Assembly: GCA_963580455.1 (NCBI GenBank)
Contig: OY756964.1
Span: 26,448,001-26,512,000, forward strand
From: Euonymus europaeus
Lineage: Eukaryota > Streptophyta > Magnoliopsida > Celastrales > Celastraceae
Reading direction: 5' to 3'
DNA length: 64,000 bases
Below are positions 36,156 to 47,876 of the stretch, piece after piece. Position 1 is the first letter of the stretch. Each line of letters starts with the position of its first letter. The position numbers were made by a program, and so were the translations under genes. Below the pieces are notes generated by a model that did not search any database, had not been told where the DNA came from, and saw only the letters and a program-made list of their open reading frames with translations.

Positions 36156-36431
36156 AACAACTTTAATTTTGTTTTATTTTCAATTACTGTTCTGAGAGTA
36201 CATTCTTTAGTCAAATTTTGAGGCTCGGAACTCTCTCTCTAACTGATCATAAATCCTTATCCTTAAAAGTGCTTGGTTCAATGGTAAACCCAACATTGAT
36301 GTGTGTGGGACAACAAACCAATGAAGTGTTCATACTTCACTAATTACAGTAATATCAAACTAGAATGATAACATTATAAGGAATCCAATGACCATCATGA
36401 GACATGCCAAGACAATGCAGGACACTAGGAT
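36156..36431. other. Spacer between the CML pseudogene and the bZIP gene
   Basis: No exon is supported. It presumably contains the 3' UTR of the bZIP gene (minus strand). Confidence 0.5.
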
Positions 36432-39325
36432 CTAGAGGCAACGAGACCCTATGTCAGATACACAGCTTCCAGAATCGCTCACGACTCTGCTCTTGAAATT
36501 GCAATTGTTATTGATATCAGCATTCGCGAGTCCAAGAGGTGAGTTCTGCTCTGAAACCATCATTCCGCCATAAGAAGCGCCATCTCCATGGACAGTGATT
36601 GTTGGTGAGACATTTGTCAGGCGACCAAGACTCTGAGAACTAAGTAGGATAGAGGGATTTAAATGATTTTGCAGAAGTTGATTCAAACTACACCCTCTGG
36701 CAACCATGTCTTCAGCTAACTTCACCTGAAAAAACCACAATTCACTTTCATAAGATTAACCAATTTAGAAGTTTCCGATCAGTTAAGCAGAAGCAAATAC
36801 CCAATTATTCAATTTTTCTGAATAGGTCAGCAGATAAGCAATCATTCAAATTTTCAGGGATTTCTTTCTGTTCCACTTAGGGTTTTAGTAGACTTTTGCA
36901 TACCTTTGCTCTCAAAGCTTCTACATCAGATTTAAGCACTCGATTATTAGTGTCAGCCTCACGATACTGTTGAGTAGCACCCGTAAGTTGCTTGTCTAAA
37001 GATGAGTTTTCTCCACTCAGTTGCTCAACCTAAGTTGCAGCATATGAGGAAGTAGAGAAATCAACATTCCATATTTATTGAGGCCTAGGTAGACAAAGTC
37101 TTCCTTTTGATCATCACAAGTGAGAGGCACAAACACTAATATCATAATTTAGAGACCTGAAATTCAAGATCGGCCAGATGGGCTTGTTTTCTTTTTCTTG
37201 ATCTCCTCGCAGACTCTCTGTTTGAAACCTTCCTACAATTAAACAAAAAATGAAAACGTCTTCTAAGCTGGACATGTCAAAGATACGTCTTTATAGAGAG
37301 AGATCGATAAAGTGCCGATTACCGCCGAATTCGCTTCATATCAGCTGGGTCAGTACTCTGTTCACAAGGCCCTGCTTCAATTTCTGCATCTTCATCATCT
37401 GATTGTTCCCTTGCGGATCCACTGGTAGTTAGATTAACTTTGTCTTTAGGCTTTGTAGTCGAGATAGGACTGCCAACTGCTCAATAATCCATTGTTCAGA
37501 AATTAATTGACCCACAGAGAAAGTAACATTAATATTCTAAGCAGATCAGCAACAGCATAAGAGGCTAGGTTCCTTTTCATGCATATATGCATTCATCTAC
37601 AGACTTCCCTTACTGCATACCACAAATTGATGACTGGGAATCAATTGCTGCTGAGACAGTACTCGATTGTCTGGGTTTGAGGTTTTGCCACGAAAAGGTT
37701 TCCCGTTGTTCACTACAACTTAAGAGGTCATTAAAAATATCCTGCATATTCAAATAAGAAATCAACAACAGAAATTATAATTTGCTACAAAAATCCTAAT
37801 GATCAAGCAACTCCCACTCCCTGATTAAGATGAACGATACCGGGATTGATTGTTGTGTTTCATACTTTCATTTTCACCACTTATTTATCACTGAGGCTTT
37901 ACTTGGATTGGGGGAGAATAGAGTTAAGTGAGGGGCAGTTGAGTGAGGTGGAATAAATAAGTTGCTTGGATTGAGGGTAAGGTTTTAAGAGGGGGGATAG
38001 AGAGTTAAGTGAGGGGAAATTTTATATTTTTTGTTAATTTTCTTCCCCTCTCAAATTGGGGTGTTAAGGAGGGGGAGTGATACATATATTTTCAAAAAAC
38101 CCAAAATATCCTCAAGAAAAACCCTAAATTATTTCATCCACCCTTCTTTTTCCTTCTCTGCCTATCTCATTCCGCCGCTCCAACTCTGCCTCTCCTTTCA
38201 TGTGCGTTTTCTCTACTATTACAAAGGCCACTATTACTTTTTTTGTGAAATTTTGACTTTGTGAATAGTGTAAAAATGAAGGCCCCTTGTGCTTTGGTTG
38301 AATGGAGGTTATTTTAGTAACTAAAATGTTTTTATTACTCTCCCTCACTCAAAACCTCTAATCCAAGTAAAGAAATAATAAACACATTCCACTTAACTCC
38401 CCCTCAATCCAAGTAAAATTATATATACAATTTTTCTTTCCCCTCACTTAACTTCCATTCACTTAACTTTAATTAACTCTCCTTATTTTTTTCATCTCCA
38501 ATCCAAGCAAAGCCTGAGATAAATTAATGACTACACTAACAAATTCCAACCTCAGCACTTTTTTTTTTCGGGAGTGGATGGTCACAATTCACAAACTTAA
38601 AAAAAAACAGTAATTCCCTAATTTGTTTGAAACCAAACATTTCTTGCCTCAGCTTCGCTGACCACAACCCACTACATGCTTTAACTTGGCACTACCCAAA
38701 TAAAGACTTGAAGCGTCAAACCGAAACCAAACATCATCTTCTATTCTCCTCTTGTTCGGCTGTATCTCTGTTCACACGGAAACACAGTAATGGAGTGCAA
38801 CAAGACAAAACTGATGAGCAGAAATTACTCTTCCTTTTGCGGGTTCTCAAAGAAAATAGTACTCCTATTCCTATCTACACAAAAATATACATATATATAT
38901 ATATATATACACACATACGCACCGACAAAGTGATGAAGAAATACACGACAAAGCTGGTTTCAGCATACACGAGTATATATATACGAAAAAATCTACGTAT
39001 ACATAAACACGTACGCACTACTGCAGAGTAACCACACCTAAATAACCAGAACACCCACACCCTGTGCGCTTTCCTGTTCCGAATCAGAAATATGACACAA
39101 GCTGACCAACCAAACAAGCAAAATGCTCGATCGGATTCTGGCTGCCGACGTGCGTGTGAAAACGAAAGACAGTAGGAGGAGAGAAAAGTGACTGACCTGG
39201 TTCTTGAAGAGGAAAGCAAGATCGTGGGCGAAAAACCCGTCGCAGTAATCAGGGAAGTTTTTGTTGTCGTTGATGGTGTTATGCGAAAGAGTGGTGTTGC
39301 TGGTCTCTTCTTTGTGCTCCATCAT
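36432..39325 (-). CDS. BZIP9: bZIP transcription factor, group C (bZIP9/BZO2H2-like), 6 exons
   Basis: Exons 39197-39325, 37621-37741, 37323-37476, 37157-37232, 36904-37029 and 36432-36725 join to 299 residues. The acidic stretch [11 protein letters not shown] (exon 3) precedes the basic region, which spans exons 3-4 (KRIRRK, then [20 protein letters not shown], with the invariant Asn and Arg of N-x7-R). A long leucine zipper follows through exons 5-6 ([20 protein letters not shown]). Conserved group C C-terminal blocks are present: [28 protein letters not shown] and SCVSDI. Group C factors bind ACGT-core sites as dimers, often with S1 bZIPs, in energy and amino-acid responses. The start is the first in-frame ATG pair (39325). 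An out-of-frame short ORF lies just upstream. The C terminus is GSRCL, whereas the Arabidopsis form ends after SDIW (from memory). Intron 1 (1.45 kb) carries a MITE. Confidence 0.9.
37890..38519. mobile_element. MITE-like element in bZIP intron 1
   Basis: The ends CTGAGGCTTTACTTGGATTG and the inverted CAATCCAAGCAAAGCCTGAG define about 630 bp. Similar CTTGGATTG motifs recur inside (about 37965 and 38360-38410, in both orientations), so more than one copy may be nested or rearranged. TTTAT-like flanks are present, but no clear target duplication can be fixed. Confidence 0.55.
38885..38909. repeat. AT microsatellite in bZIP intron 1
   Basis: Alternating AT/TA, then ACAC. Confidence 0.8.
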
Positions 39326-39333
39326 CAAGTCAC

Positions 39334-39354
39334 CTAATGACTGCCTACGCACAT
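39334..39354 (-). promoter_or_regulatory. Short upstream ORF in the bZIP leader
   Basis: An ATG at 39352-39354 opens a 6-codon frame (MCVGSH, stop) that ends 8 bases before the predicted bZIP start. If it lies within the transcript it could reduce initiation at the main ATG. It is far shorter than the sucrose-control uORF of S1 bZIPs, so no homology is implied. Confidence 0.35.
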
Positions 39355-39419
39355 CCACACACAGAACCAGAGAGGGAAGAAGGGGGAGCTTCTCTGTGAG
39401 CGAAAGAATCGTTAAATAG

Positions 39420-40990
39420 AGACCGAGAGGCTCCGCTCGATGATGACGTTAAAAGTTTTCAATTGCTATTAAGATTACCGTCAAGTCCTTGTCTGCTGCT
39501 TCTTTTTACGACCTATCATGGCCACCTATCCTCAATTTCTATTGCACATACCTATTATTATTATTATTATTTATTTATTTGTTTGTTTACTTTCCGAGTG
39601 AAATCTAGGATCACTCGTCTAATTAAACCTGCTTTGGATAGGTTCACCGATAAGTGCATCTCTTGAACTCTTGATTGACTTCAACATTTTAAGGTATTTG
39701 AAAAGGTTTATAACCCCTCCCAATATTCATTTTTGAGAGTTTTTTTAGAGAATTCTTGATTGCCGTCAATATTTTAAGGTATTCGAAAAGGTTTACAAAT
39801 TCTTCACAACTTTCATTTTTGAGAGTTTTTTTAGGGATTGAGAGGTGTTCACTCATATAAACCCTTACAACACCTTTCAATATTTATAAATACCTGTTAT
39901 AAATTTCACACCTCCACACATTAACAATATTGTTCATTTTAGGTTGTCCGGTTTACAAGATACATCGGACCCATATATACACACTAACAATATTGTCCGC
40001 TTTAGGTTGTCTGGTTCACAGAATATATCGGACCCATATATGGATTGTCCGATTCACATGGATACAACGGGCCCGCACGACTTTGTTCCTTCTCAAGTAT
40101 AGTAAATGGACTTGAACCCAACTCACTACGTTAGGAAAAATGCATTATTAGTGTTTAGGGGGTGAGCTTACCCTTATAATGGAAATTTTGTATCCCACAT
40201 CTTTCAATGTGAGATATTTTACAATAGCAAATAAGAGTTCGCTTTTACGAATCTCTCTTAATCCAACCATCCCCAATCCAACACCTCCCTCCCCAAGCAT
40301 ATAGCCTTAGTATTTTATTCTTAATGGAAGAGTAGACGTAGACGAGGCAACAAACGCTGATGGAGACTGGCAACACGACCCAGATACCAAAAGTTGCCAA
40401 TAGATGCTTGCTTTCTGCCTGTCTTTCCTTTATTAATAAAGATGCAATAAGCTTCGGTCTTATTCTGTAACCTTTGCTTTCTTTTGGACCCTCTCATACA
40501 TTACCTAACCTAAATTTATACAAAGCTGAAACATCTACGTGTTTGTGATTGTATTACCACACAAAAGTTTCCAACTTTTCTTCCACCAAATGATGTACCA
40601 TTTGCCTTTACTTTGCTTCCTCCGTAAGAATACACGACCCCCTGCATTTGAAAATAGAGAGATGCCCGATTACTGCGTTCAAACAAAATGAAAAAAAGAT
40701 ATGCCCCCTTCTAACGTACACCCGGTAACCCTTATTTGTGGCTCAGATATCCAATGAATTCTCAAGATACTACAGTTTCAGAACGAAAGATTCACCCCAG
40801 ATTCCATAAGCAAGAGCTACAGCAACCGACTTGTAACCAGGTTTTCCAAGAAAAATTAAATACTAAATAAGATCTCGTAAAGTAATTAAGTCCTCTCTGA
40901 GAGAACTAAAACTAAAACAATATCAAGGAGGAATTAAGAGCAAGATTAGTAAAATTCCAACAAACCAAACGTATTCTAAAAGAAACAACA
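39420..40990. other. Intergenic stretch with short local tandem duplications
   Basis: No exon is supported. Two partial direct repeats are visible: about 39664-39845 (AATATTTTAAGGTATT... TTTTTGAGAGTTTTTTTA twice) and about 39918-40044 (AACAATATTGT... ATCGGACCCATATAT twice). The right end probably contains the RPN6 3' UTR. Confidence 0.5.
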
Positions 40991-40992
40991 TT

Positions 40993-42261
40993 TCACGCCA
41001 TAATCTTGGCAGACCTGACAAAGAGGCTGTCCACGACCTTGCCCATGTTGTCAATGGTTTGTAGAGAGGCAGGGTAGATAGCATCTGTCTTAGGGTCACC
41101 AAATATGATTAGGCATCCAGCTCCCTGATCCAATGTCCCAGCAAACTTCTTGTCGAGAATCATCTGTGACAACTTATTCTCCAGATGATCAGCAGCCAGC
41201 TCAATGAGCTCAGCAACATGTGCAATTTCAACTCTGGAGAAGGGTTCAATTAACCTGCAAAGGTTTTGCTCCAGAAGAGTGTCATACAGAGATGAGAGGT
41301 GCCTGTGGACAATTGGATCTTCCTCCAACTGACCCTTATAGTCTCGCAGTGCAGTCTCAAATGCCTTCAAGGATCGCTTCGAGTGGGCATCAGCGACCGC
41401 TTTCATAGCATCTAAATCTGGCCCAACATAACGCAGACCAGCTTTTGAAGAAATAATTCCAGCCACATCATCAGCTTGGCTTACCATGATCTTGCACAGT
41501 AACATGTATTTAAGGCTGAAAACTGCCCGGGCATCTTCTAAGGCATTAAAAGACTCAAATGCTTCAAAGAAATAGCTATAAGCAGTTTTGTAATCCTTCT
41601 CTTCTGCATGAAGAATCCCACTCTGCAGATCTATGGTGCCTTGTTGAGCAGGAGGCACGTATATAGCATTCGCAGCTGTCCTGGCTGCAGTGAGTGCTGC
41701 TTTTGCCTTGGGAAGATTTCTCAATGAAAAATGGAGCTTACTTTCCAACAAATCTATATCCACAAGCAGTAGTTTGTCATCTAATCTCCTCACCTCCTTG
41801 ACCAAGCTAGTAACAAGGTTCAAAGCTTCTGAATATTCCTTATTTTCCATCAAAAGGGCAGCAAGCCTTGCCTCCACTCGCTGCCTAAGGAATGTACGTT
41901 TTTCAGCACGGGTCCATTGAACCATTTCTTTGCAGAGGGTAATTTGAAGGTCAGAAGTTCCAGGTATTTTTGCAGCAACGTCAATGATTCCCCTGACTAT
42001 TTTGGCAGTTTTAGCCTTGGGGATCAAATTAAAGAAGGGTCTCAACTGAGTGAGAAGGTTACGAAGATCCTCAGCTCTGTTTTCTTGCCTGAAAATATCA
42101 GAAAGGTTTGTGATTGCCTGCTCTTTTATCCGAAGAGCTTCTGGAGAGGACGAAGGGTTCTCAAGCATACAGTAAAGAATTGAAATAGACTCCAATGGAT
42201 CTTTAGCTTCCAAAGCCAGAGCAATAGACTCTGTTGTTGCAGGAAGAAACAATGAAAACAT
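40993..42261 (-). CDS. RPN6: 26S proteasome regulatory subunit RPN6 (PSMD11), PCI-domain lid protein
   Basis: A single coding exon of 422 residues that matches plant RPN6 almost throughout. Residues 1-220 form the TPR-like helical solenoid (LRIKEQAITNLSDIFRQENR, KAKTAKIVRGIIDVAAKIPG and the WTRAEKRTFLRQRVEARLA block). The PCI/winged-helix region follows (RLIEPFSRVEIAHVAELIEL, SQMILDKKFAGTLDQGAG), and the C-terminal helix ends VDSLFVRSAKIMA, which takes part in lid assembly. RPN6 clamps the lid to the core particle and ATPase ring of the 26S proteasome. The ATG at 42259-42261 is chosen because it gives the family-like N terminus (FPATT-type: LPATTESIALALEAK). The longer open frame upstream is intron sequence. 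A 5'-UTR intron (42287-44319) separates it from the promoter. Confidence 0.97.
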   Translation of the reverse strand: MFSLFLPATTESIALALEAKDPLESISILYCMLENPSSSPEALRIKEQAITNLSDIFRQENRAEDLRNLLTQLRPFFNLIPKAKTAKIVRGIIDVAAKIPGTSDLQITLCKEMVQWTRAEKRTFLRQRVEARLAALLMENKEYSEALNLVTSLVKEVRRLDDKLLLVDIDLLESKLHFSLRNLPKAKAALTAARTAANAIYVPPAQQGTIDLQSGILHAEEKDYKTAYSYFFEAFESFNALEDARAVFSLKYMLLCKIMVSQADDVAGIISSKAGLRYVGPDLDAMKAVADAHSKRSLKAFETALRDYKGQLEEDPIVHRHLSSLYDTLLEQNLCRLIEPFSRVEIAHVAELIELAADHLENKLSQMILDKKFAGTLDQGAGCLIIFGDPKTDAIYPASLQTIDNMGKVVDSLFVRSAKIMA

Positions 42262-42286
42262 GGTTGCCACTAATCGAAAATAAATC

Positions 42287-44319
42287 CTACAAGACAAGTA
42301 CCCAGTTAGTTTATATTTAGAAATATTAGAAACAAATACTATGCTATAGCTAGATATTAGAAACAAATACTATGCTATACCAAGATAAGTGAAATAAAAA
42401 GCTGCTCTCGCCACCTTGCGGTGCCTCAAAAGGAAAACAATACTAGTACTACACAAGAACCCAAAACATATTACAAGACAAAAATATGGTTATTCTTGAC
42501 ATACAAAACATTAAATTACAAATAAAAAGGTGAAATACAGATTTTCTTGATGATGCATTAAACCAGAAACGGACAATTCGAACACATTATGAGATCATAC
42601 CTTTTTGAATGATAATAACCATACTATCAATAGCATCATAGAGATGACTATCCTAATTAATCCACCGAATTTAGGAGAAAAATCTTAAACCAATGGAAAA
42701 ATAGCTGGAGCGCATGGCACAAACATTTCATCTTAAAACAAAAACAAGTAAAAGAATTCACTATAGAAACACATCTTACGCTTTCAGTAAATAAAACTTG
42801 AAACGTGCATCAAAACCATCAAGACTTGTCTTACTACCACGCCAATCTACAAGAGCTTTAATCTTCTCTGATTCAAATTGATGCATGCCAACTTTGAAGA
42901 TTTTCTATGATTAATTGAAGCCAATAATATGCTGTACTTTATGGGTTAAAAAAGGTATAGTGACATCAAGGTAATTACTAATTACGGTTTCATATGTCGG
43001 TAGTATGGACATAAATTGGAGAAACAAGGAAGCCTGAATTTTTGTTGTATAACGAACCATGAAGTGAACAACTTATTTTGGGTTCTTGATTGTTTTGTAA
43101 GAGGATTACAAAGAGCAAATTTAAGGAACAAGAATAATGAACGTGGAATCTCACTAAGAAGAAAATTAGATGGAGTCTGAACACCAAAAATAAAAGCAAC
43201 TCTTACAAAAAAGTAATTAATCGTAAAACTTATACCAATGTCATTAGTTATTAGAGATCCCTTATACAGAGAATCAGTTCCCAGTTTCATATAGAAAAGC
43301 AAAAATACTAGCAAAGACTTGCATTCATTTGAAAAAAAAAGGGATGAACTACCATTCTAGCCCAAAAAAGATAATGAAAACGATAACGATAATGAAAACA
43401 ACAAACAGAAACAGTTTTGCAGAATTCCTGGTTATAGTTTAGGCAGTGAACTCTCTCCCAGATTTCAGTTAAGTCCTACTACAGTGAACTAATGAGGAAC
43501 AAACACAATTGTGGAAACCCAAATTTTCCATGGCTAAGGATTTGGAAGGCCAAAATCCTTCTAAAAATAAACTTTTCCAGATGGGAAGCATTGTGGACCA
43601 GAATCCTCACTATGGATAACCCTTTAGAAGCCAGGTTTTGGTCTGACCAACAGGTGCTCTATCAGACACATCTTGCTCCATTGTAATTGGACTAGGAAAA
43701 TATGGTAGGTGATTTCGAACTTGATAGGTGCTAGTTGGGTAGTGAATCGAAACCTTGGTCCATAGTAGATAGAATGGGGCTTTTAATTGCAAAGACAGAG
43801 AAATCGAAAATTCTCCATTGCGTTCCTCCTCTGATTAACTTGGCAAGAGAAAAATAATTCTGACTTTCCAGACACATAAATTCTCCTCAGGGAAACCTTC
43901 TTAACTTTTATTATTCAATCAAAAGGGTGAAAATGGCATGAAGGACATAAGTTATTCCGTACACCTCTTCAACTACTCACAAGTACAATTCTACCCGTTC
44001 CCAAATCTCAAGTGTAAAGACCAATATTTCATTTAGAAAATTTTATCAAACAGAAAATCCTGAGTGAAATCTTTCGGCAAATAACACACCAATAACAGCG
44101 CAAGCAATAGAAACGAAACTAAATCGACCTACAGTATCAATTATAGAAAGTTCCGCTGGTAATAAAAAATCCTATTTTCCTTTGATAATTGCTTAGGATA
44201 TAAAGTAAAAGAACAAGTTCCTGCCAAACCCTAGGAAAGAGCAGACGAGAAATCGAAGCCCAGAACGAACTGGCAATCTTAAAAATCAACCGAAGAAGGA
44301 AGGGACTGTAGTAGCGTAC
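42287..44319 (-). other. RPN6: 5'-UTR intron of RPN6
   Basis: The minus-strand donor CCAAG|GTACGC (exon edge 44320) and acceptor TTGTAG (exon edge 42286) bracket about 2 kb without a supported exon. A leader exon from about 44320 to 44450 would lie upstream. Large first introns in the leader are common in plant housekeeping genes. Confidence 0.6.
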
Positions 44320-44499
44320 CTTGGAGACGAAGAAAGGAGAAGATAGCGGAGACGAGTCGAAGAACACAGAGGCTAGTGTAGCTGTTCCCGCCGATCTCGG
44401 AGACCGCTTTCTTTCGTCCTCTCCTTTGCTTTTTAAACAAGAAAGATTGAAAGAAGAACCGAGACAGATTATTGTTTTTTTTGTGTTTGTTTTTTTTAA

Positions 44500-44625
44500 C
44501 AATTAAATGGGCTAACTATTGGCTGGACCGTACACTACCATATAGGCCCATATTCCCCTGAGTAAATACAAACAAGGTTCCGGGCCCATATTCCCCTGAG
44601 TAAATACAAACAAGGTTCCGGGATG
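44500..44625. promoter_or_regulatory. RPN6: RPN6 promoter region with duplicated GGCCCATA unit
   Basis: TGGGCTAA at about 44508 and two copies of GGCCCATATTCCCC lie just upstream of the presumed leader exon. The two copies belong to a 38-bp direct repeat (44545-44582 and 44583-44620). GGCCCA is the TGGGCY site II core, frequent in promoters of proteasome and ribosome genes. Confidence 0.5.
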
Positions 44626-45952
44626 AACGTATCCCAATTTTAAATAGGAGAATTTACACATTTATACAAAACAGGACTTTTGTGTTTCAAGGATAAAGTG
44701 GTAAAAATATTATAAAAAAATGGTAAAAATGATGTGTTAATCAAAATATTCATCATAAAATAAGATAATGTGATTTCTAACCTCAAGTATATAATTTTAA
44801 CAAGTTGATCTCTTCCTCTTCCTCATCTTCTTTTTTTTTTTCTTCTTTCCGTCGATGTTCTTTCTTCTTTATTGATCACTGCTTCTTCTCTTTTCTTATT
44901 TCACTATTTTTCTTCTTTACTATAGATTTCTAAGCTTCTTCTTCCTTTATTTGCTACGTGACAGATCTTCAAAGCAAAGTTTTAAATAATATTGTATATT
45001 GTTTCAAATCTGTCAATATTATATATGTTTCGAATCTGTTAAAGTTATATCTGAAAAGATGTATCATCTTTATTCTTCTTTTTTATATTTTATTTTTTCA
45101 TTATTCTTGTTATCATATATCTGTATAATGAAAAATGAAAAGGTATTCATCTATCTTCAATATCTGATAGTAGTTGTTTCAAATATGCTAAAGTTATATC
45201 TAAAAAGATGTGTCAATTTATTTTTCTTCTTTGGATTTTATTTTTCTCGTTGCTCTTGTTATGATAGATTTGTTTTGGATATGTTTATATGTTATTTGGT
45301 TTGGATATGTTGAAATTTTATCTGTTTTGTTCCCCCACAATGTTATATGTTTCGCCTTACTTTCACTTGTCATAATTTTTGAATGAAATATGTTTGCAAA
45401 CACATAACAAAATTAAATCAAATCAGTCTCACATTCCCAATAATGTACAAATAATTATGTAAATAAGATATCTGCGAGAAACAGATAACATATCACCAGG
45501 TCGAAATAAATAACATATTCACAAATTCATGGTTATGGTGGACCACCATCATCCGACCACCAATCAAGGTCGTTGACCAACCAAAATGAAGCGTTAGAGC
45601 ACCATGACCAAACCCCAGCCATAATTTTCCGCCATCAGCTGCTGATTCCATTAAATTGTTATCTTGAAGTCGCGGTCAACCGTGAAGAAAAGTGTTAGAT
45701 CCGGTTGCTGGAGACACAACCTCCACAAAGCACCATCATGACAGTGTTACCCAGACCTATGCGCATCATTTCCTCCTATTGGCCAATCGAAATAGTCGCC
45801 GGAGGAGGAATCTTAAATTTTGGTGTCAAATGAAGAAGATTAGAGTATTTCAATCAATAAAAAAATATTTATAACTTTTGTCCATTTTGGAATATTGATT
45901 TAAGTTTATTGGAATTATTGGAATGTCCTTATTAGAACAAAACTTTCTAATG
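44626..45952. other. Intergenic stretch, no gene seen
   Basis: AT-rich. A degenerate repeat of about 185 bases seems present at 45000-45340 (TTTCAAATxTG... AAAAAGATGTxTCA twice). No coding exon is recognised. Confidence 0.5.
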
Positions 45953-45962
45953 AGTGATTTAT

Positions 45963-46935
45963 GGGTTAATATCACTTTTAGTCACCGAAAGATAGCTCAT
46001 GTTTCATTTTGATCACCGAAAGATAAAACGTTTCAACTTGGTAACTTAACTTTTTATTTTGTTTCAGTCAAGCCACCCGGTCAGGATTTCTCAAATCCGG
46101 GCATCAAAAATGCTGACGTGGCAGTTTGACTTCTTTTGATTGGTCCAAGTGGAAAATAGTCGCCACGTGGAAATATTTAGCATAAGTTAATACTACTTTT
46201 AGTCACTGAAAAATTGCTCATGTTTCATTTTGGCCACTGAGTGTCATTGTCGAAATGCTCTCGTGCGGCCTCTAAGCACAATCATCATTCAGTGACACGA
46301 CTAATCCCGCAGTCAAATTAAGAAGCAAAAATTAGGTTTCAGAGATCAAACCCTACAACACCATTCATACTCTAGGCCTCCTGCTTCAAATCAATTCACC
46401 TCTATTGGCGTTTCGTCCCTATAGCATAACAATCTAAGCATAAGAAATTCTATTAATTCATATTGTTCTCGCAAGTGGACCTTCACTTCTCACGTTCGCT
46501 CTAAATTTAAAAATTTGCAAAATATTTTCACGTGGTGACTATTTTCCTCGTGTACCAATCAAAAGCAAGTCAAACTATCACGTCACCATTTTCGCTAACC
46601 GGATTTGAGAAATCCTGGTTTGACTGTAATAAAATGAAAAGTTTAGTGACCAAGTTGAAACATTTTATCTTTCAGTGACCAAAATGACACATGAGCTATC
46701 TTTTAGTAACTTAAAGTAGTATTAACCACGTGGCGACCATTTTCCACGTGGACCAATCGAAACAAGTCAAACTGCTACGTTAGCTTTTTGGCTGCCCGGA
46801 TTTGAGAAATCCTGACCTAGTGACTTGACTGGAACAAAATGAAAAGTTAAGTTACCAAGTTGAAACGTTTTATCTTTCGGTGACCAAAATGAAACACGTG
46901 GGCTATCTTTCGGTCACTAAAAGTGATATTAACCC
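45963..46935. mobile_element. Long-TIR MULE-like element, 973 bp, 10-bp duplication
   Basis: The ends GGGTTAATATCACTTTTAGT and its inverted copy bound the element, and the inverted similarity continues for roughly 200 bp on each side (AAGATAAAACGTTTCAACTTGG and so on). AGTGATTTAT flanks it at 45953-45962 and 46936-46945. Inside, a second related pair of ends (GTTAATACTACTTTTAGTCA near 46188, inverted near 46725) indicates a nested or duplicated copy. There is no transposase. Target duplications of 9-11 bp and long TIRs fit Mutator-like elements. Confidence 0.75.
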
Positions 46936-46945
46936 AGTGATTTAT

Positions 46946-47517
46946 CTCCAATTTTCCCTTTCAATAAATACCCTTAAAAAAATAAGGGCAACAATAATGG
47001 TAGCAATATGTTGAGCTGGCAAACCCATATTTTGGATATCCCTTATATTACACAAAATTCAAACCACACACATTCTTCAATACAATCACATCAGCAAAAT
47101 ACACTTCTTAATACATCTACATCACCAAAACACAAAATCCTAAATATTTTCTTTTCTCAATTTTAGTCAAACCAGCAATTTTTCCATTCTTCATACTATT
47201 GGTATCAAATTTATACCAAAATCAAGACTGAGTCTTACCTTTATTACAAAAAGTCAAGCCACATCCTCATCCACATGACAAAAATATATATCTCAATACA
47301 ACCACATCAACAAAACATGTATTTCAATATAGTCACATTATCAAAAACATAATTTTTCACACTGTTTGTTGGCTCAGCAAACACCCACCATTGTGGGTGC
47401 TGTAAATATGACATTTATGAGTAAGTGTACTCTAATAAGCTCTAAAATAAAGATCGATGCTCTACAAATTCGATGCCTCTGAATTTCTTCACGAGTTTAC
47501 TTTTTAAATTCCTTTTA
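46946..47517. other. Intergenic stretch
   Basis: AT-rich, with repeated CACATCA(C/A)CAAAA words at 47085-47350. No exon is seen. Confidence 0.5.
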
Positions 47518-47876
47518 TCGGGTCTGGTGTAATTTTTTTACAGTCAACCCCCACTGTAAATGGATTTTAGGGTAATAAAAAATATATTTTATTTTTAAAA
47601 AATTACGCATATGATATGATCAAAATTACGACTCCATCGGTATTTGTGTGCCAAACAAAAATCATATGGATCATGAAAATAATACGAAAATTATGAACCG
47701 TTAAATATAAACTCCAAACATTTGATTTTAGTTTTTATTGCACATATGATTTTTGTTTGACAAAAATACATACCGATGAACTCATAATTTCAATCATATC
47801 ACATTTATAATTTTTTTTACTAACCTAAAATCTATTTAGAACGGGATCCACTATAAAAAATTACAGCAGACTCTGG
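47518..47876. mobile_element. Fold-back MITE, about 360 bp
   Basis: The left arm (GGTCTGGTGTAATTTTTTTA ... CATCGGTAT ... AACAAAAATCATATG) is an imperfect inverted copy of the right arm (CATATGATTTTTGTT ... ATACCGATGAA ... TTACAGCAGACTCTGG). Each arm is about 150-165 bases. No reliable target duplication was fixed. Confidence 0.65.

Noticed and set aside
38627..39031. 134-codon plus-strand open frame
   Set aside because: It lies in bZIP intron 1 on the opposite strand and runs through an AT microsatellite.
42262..42366. 35-residue N-terminal extension of RPN6
   Set aside because: It crosses the 5'-UTR intron acceptor and is absent from the family; the ATG at 42261 gives the expected start.
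44999..45313. 104-codon plus-strand open frame
   Set aside because: Very AT-rich, overlaps a degenerate repeat, no recognisable domain.
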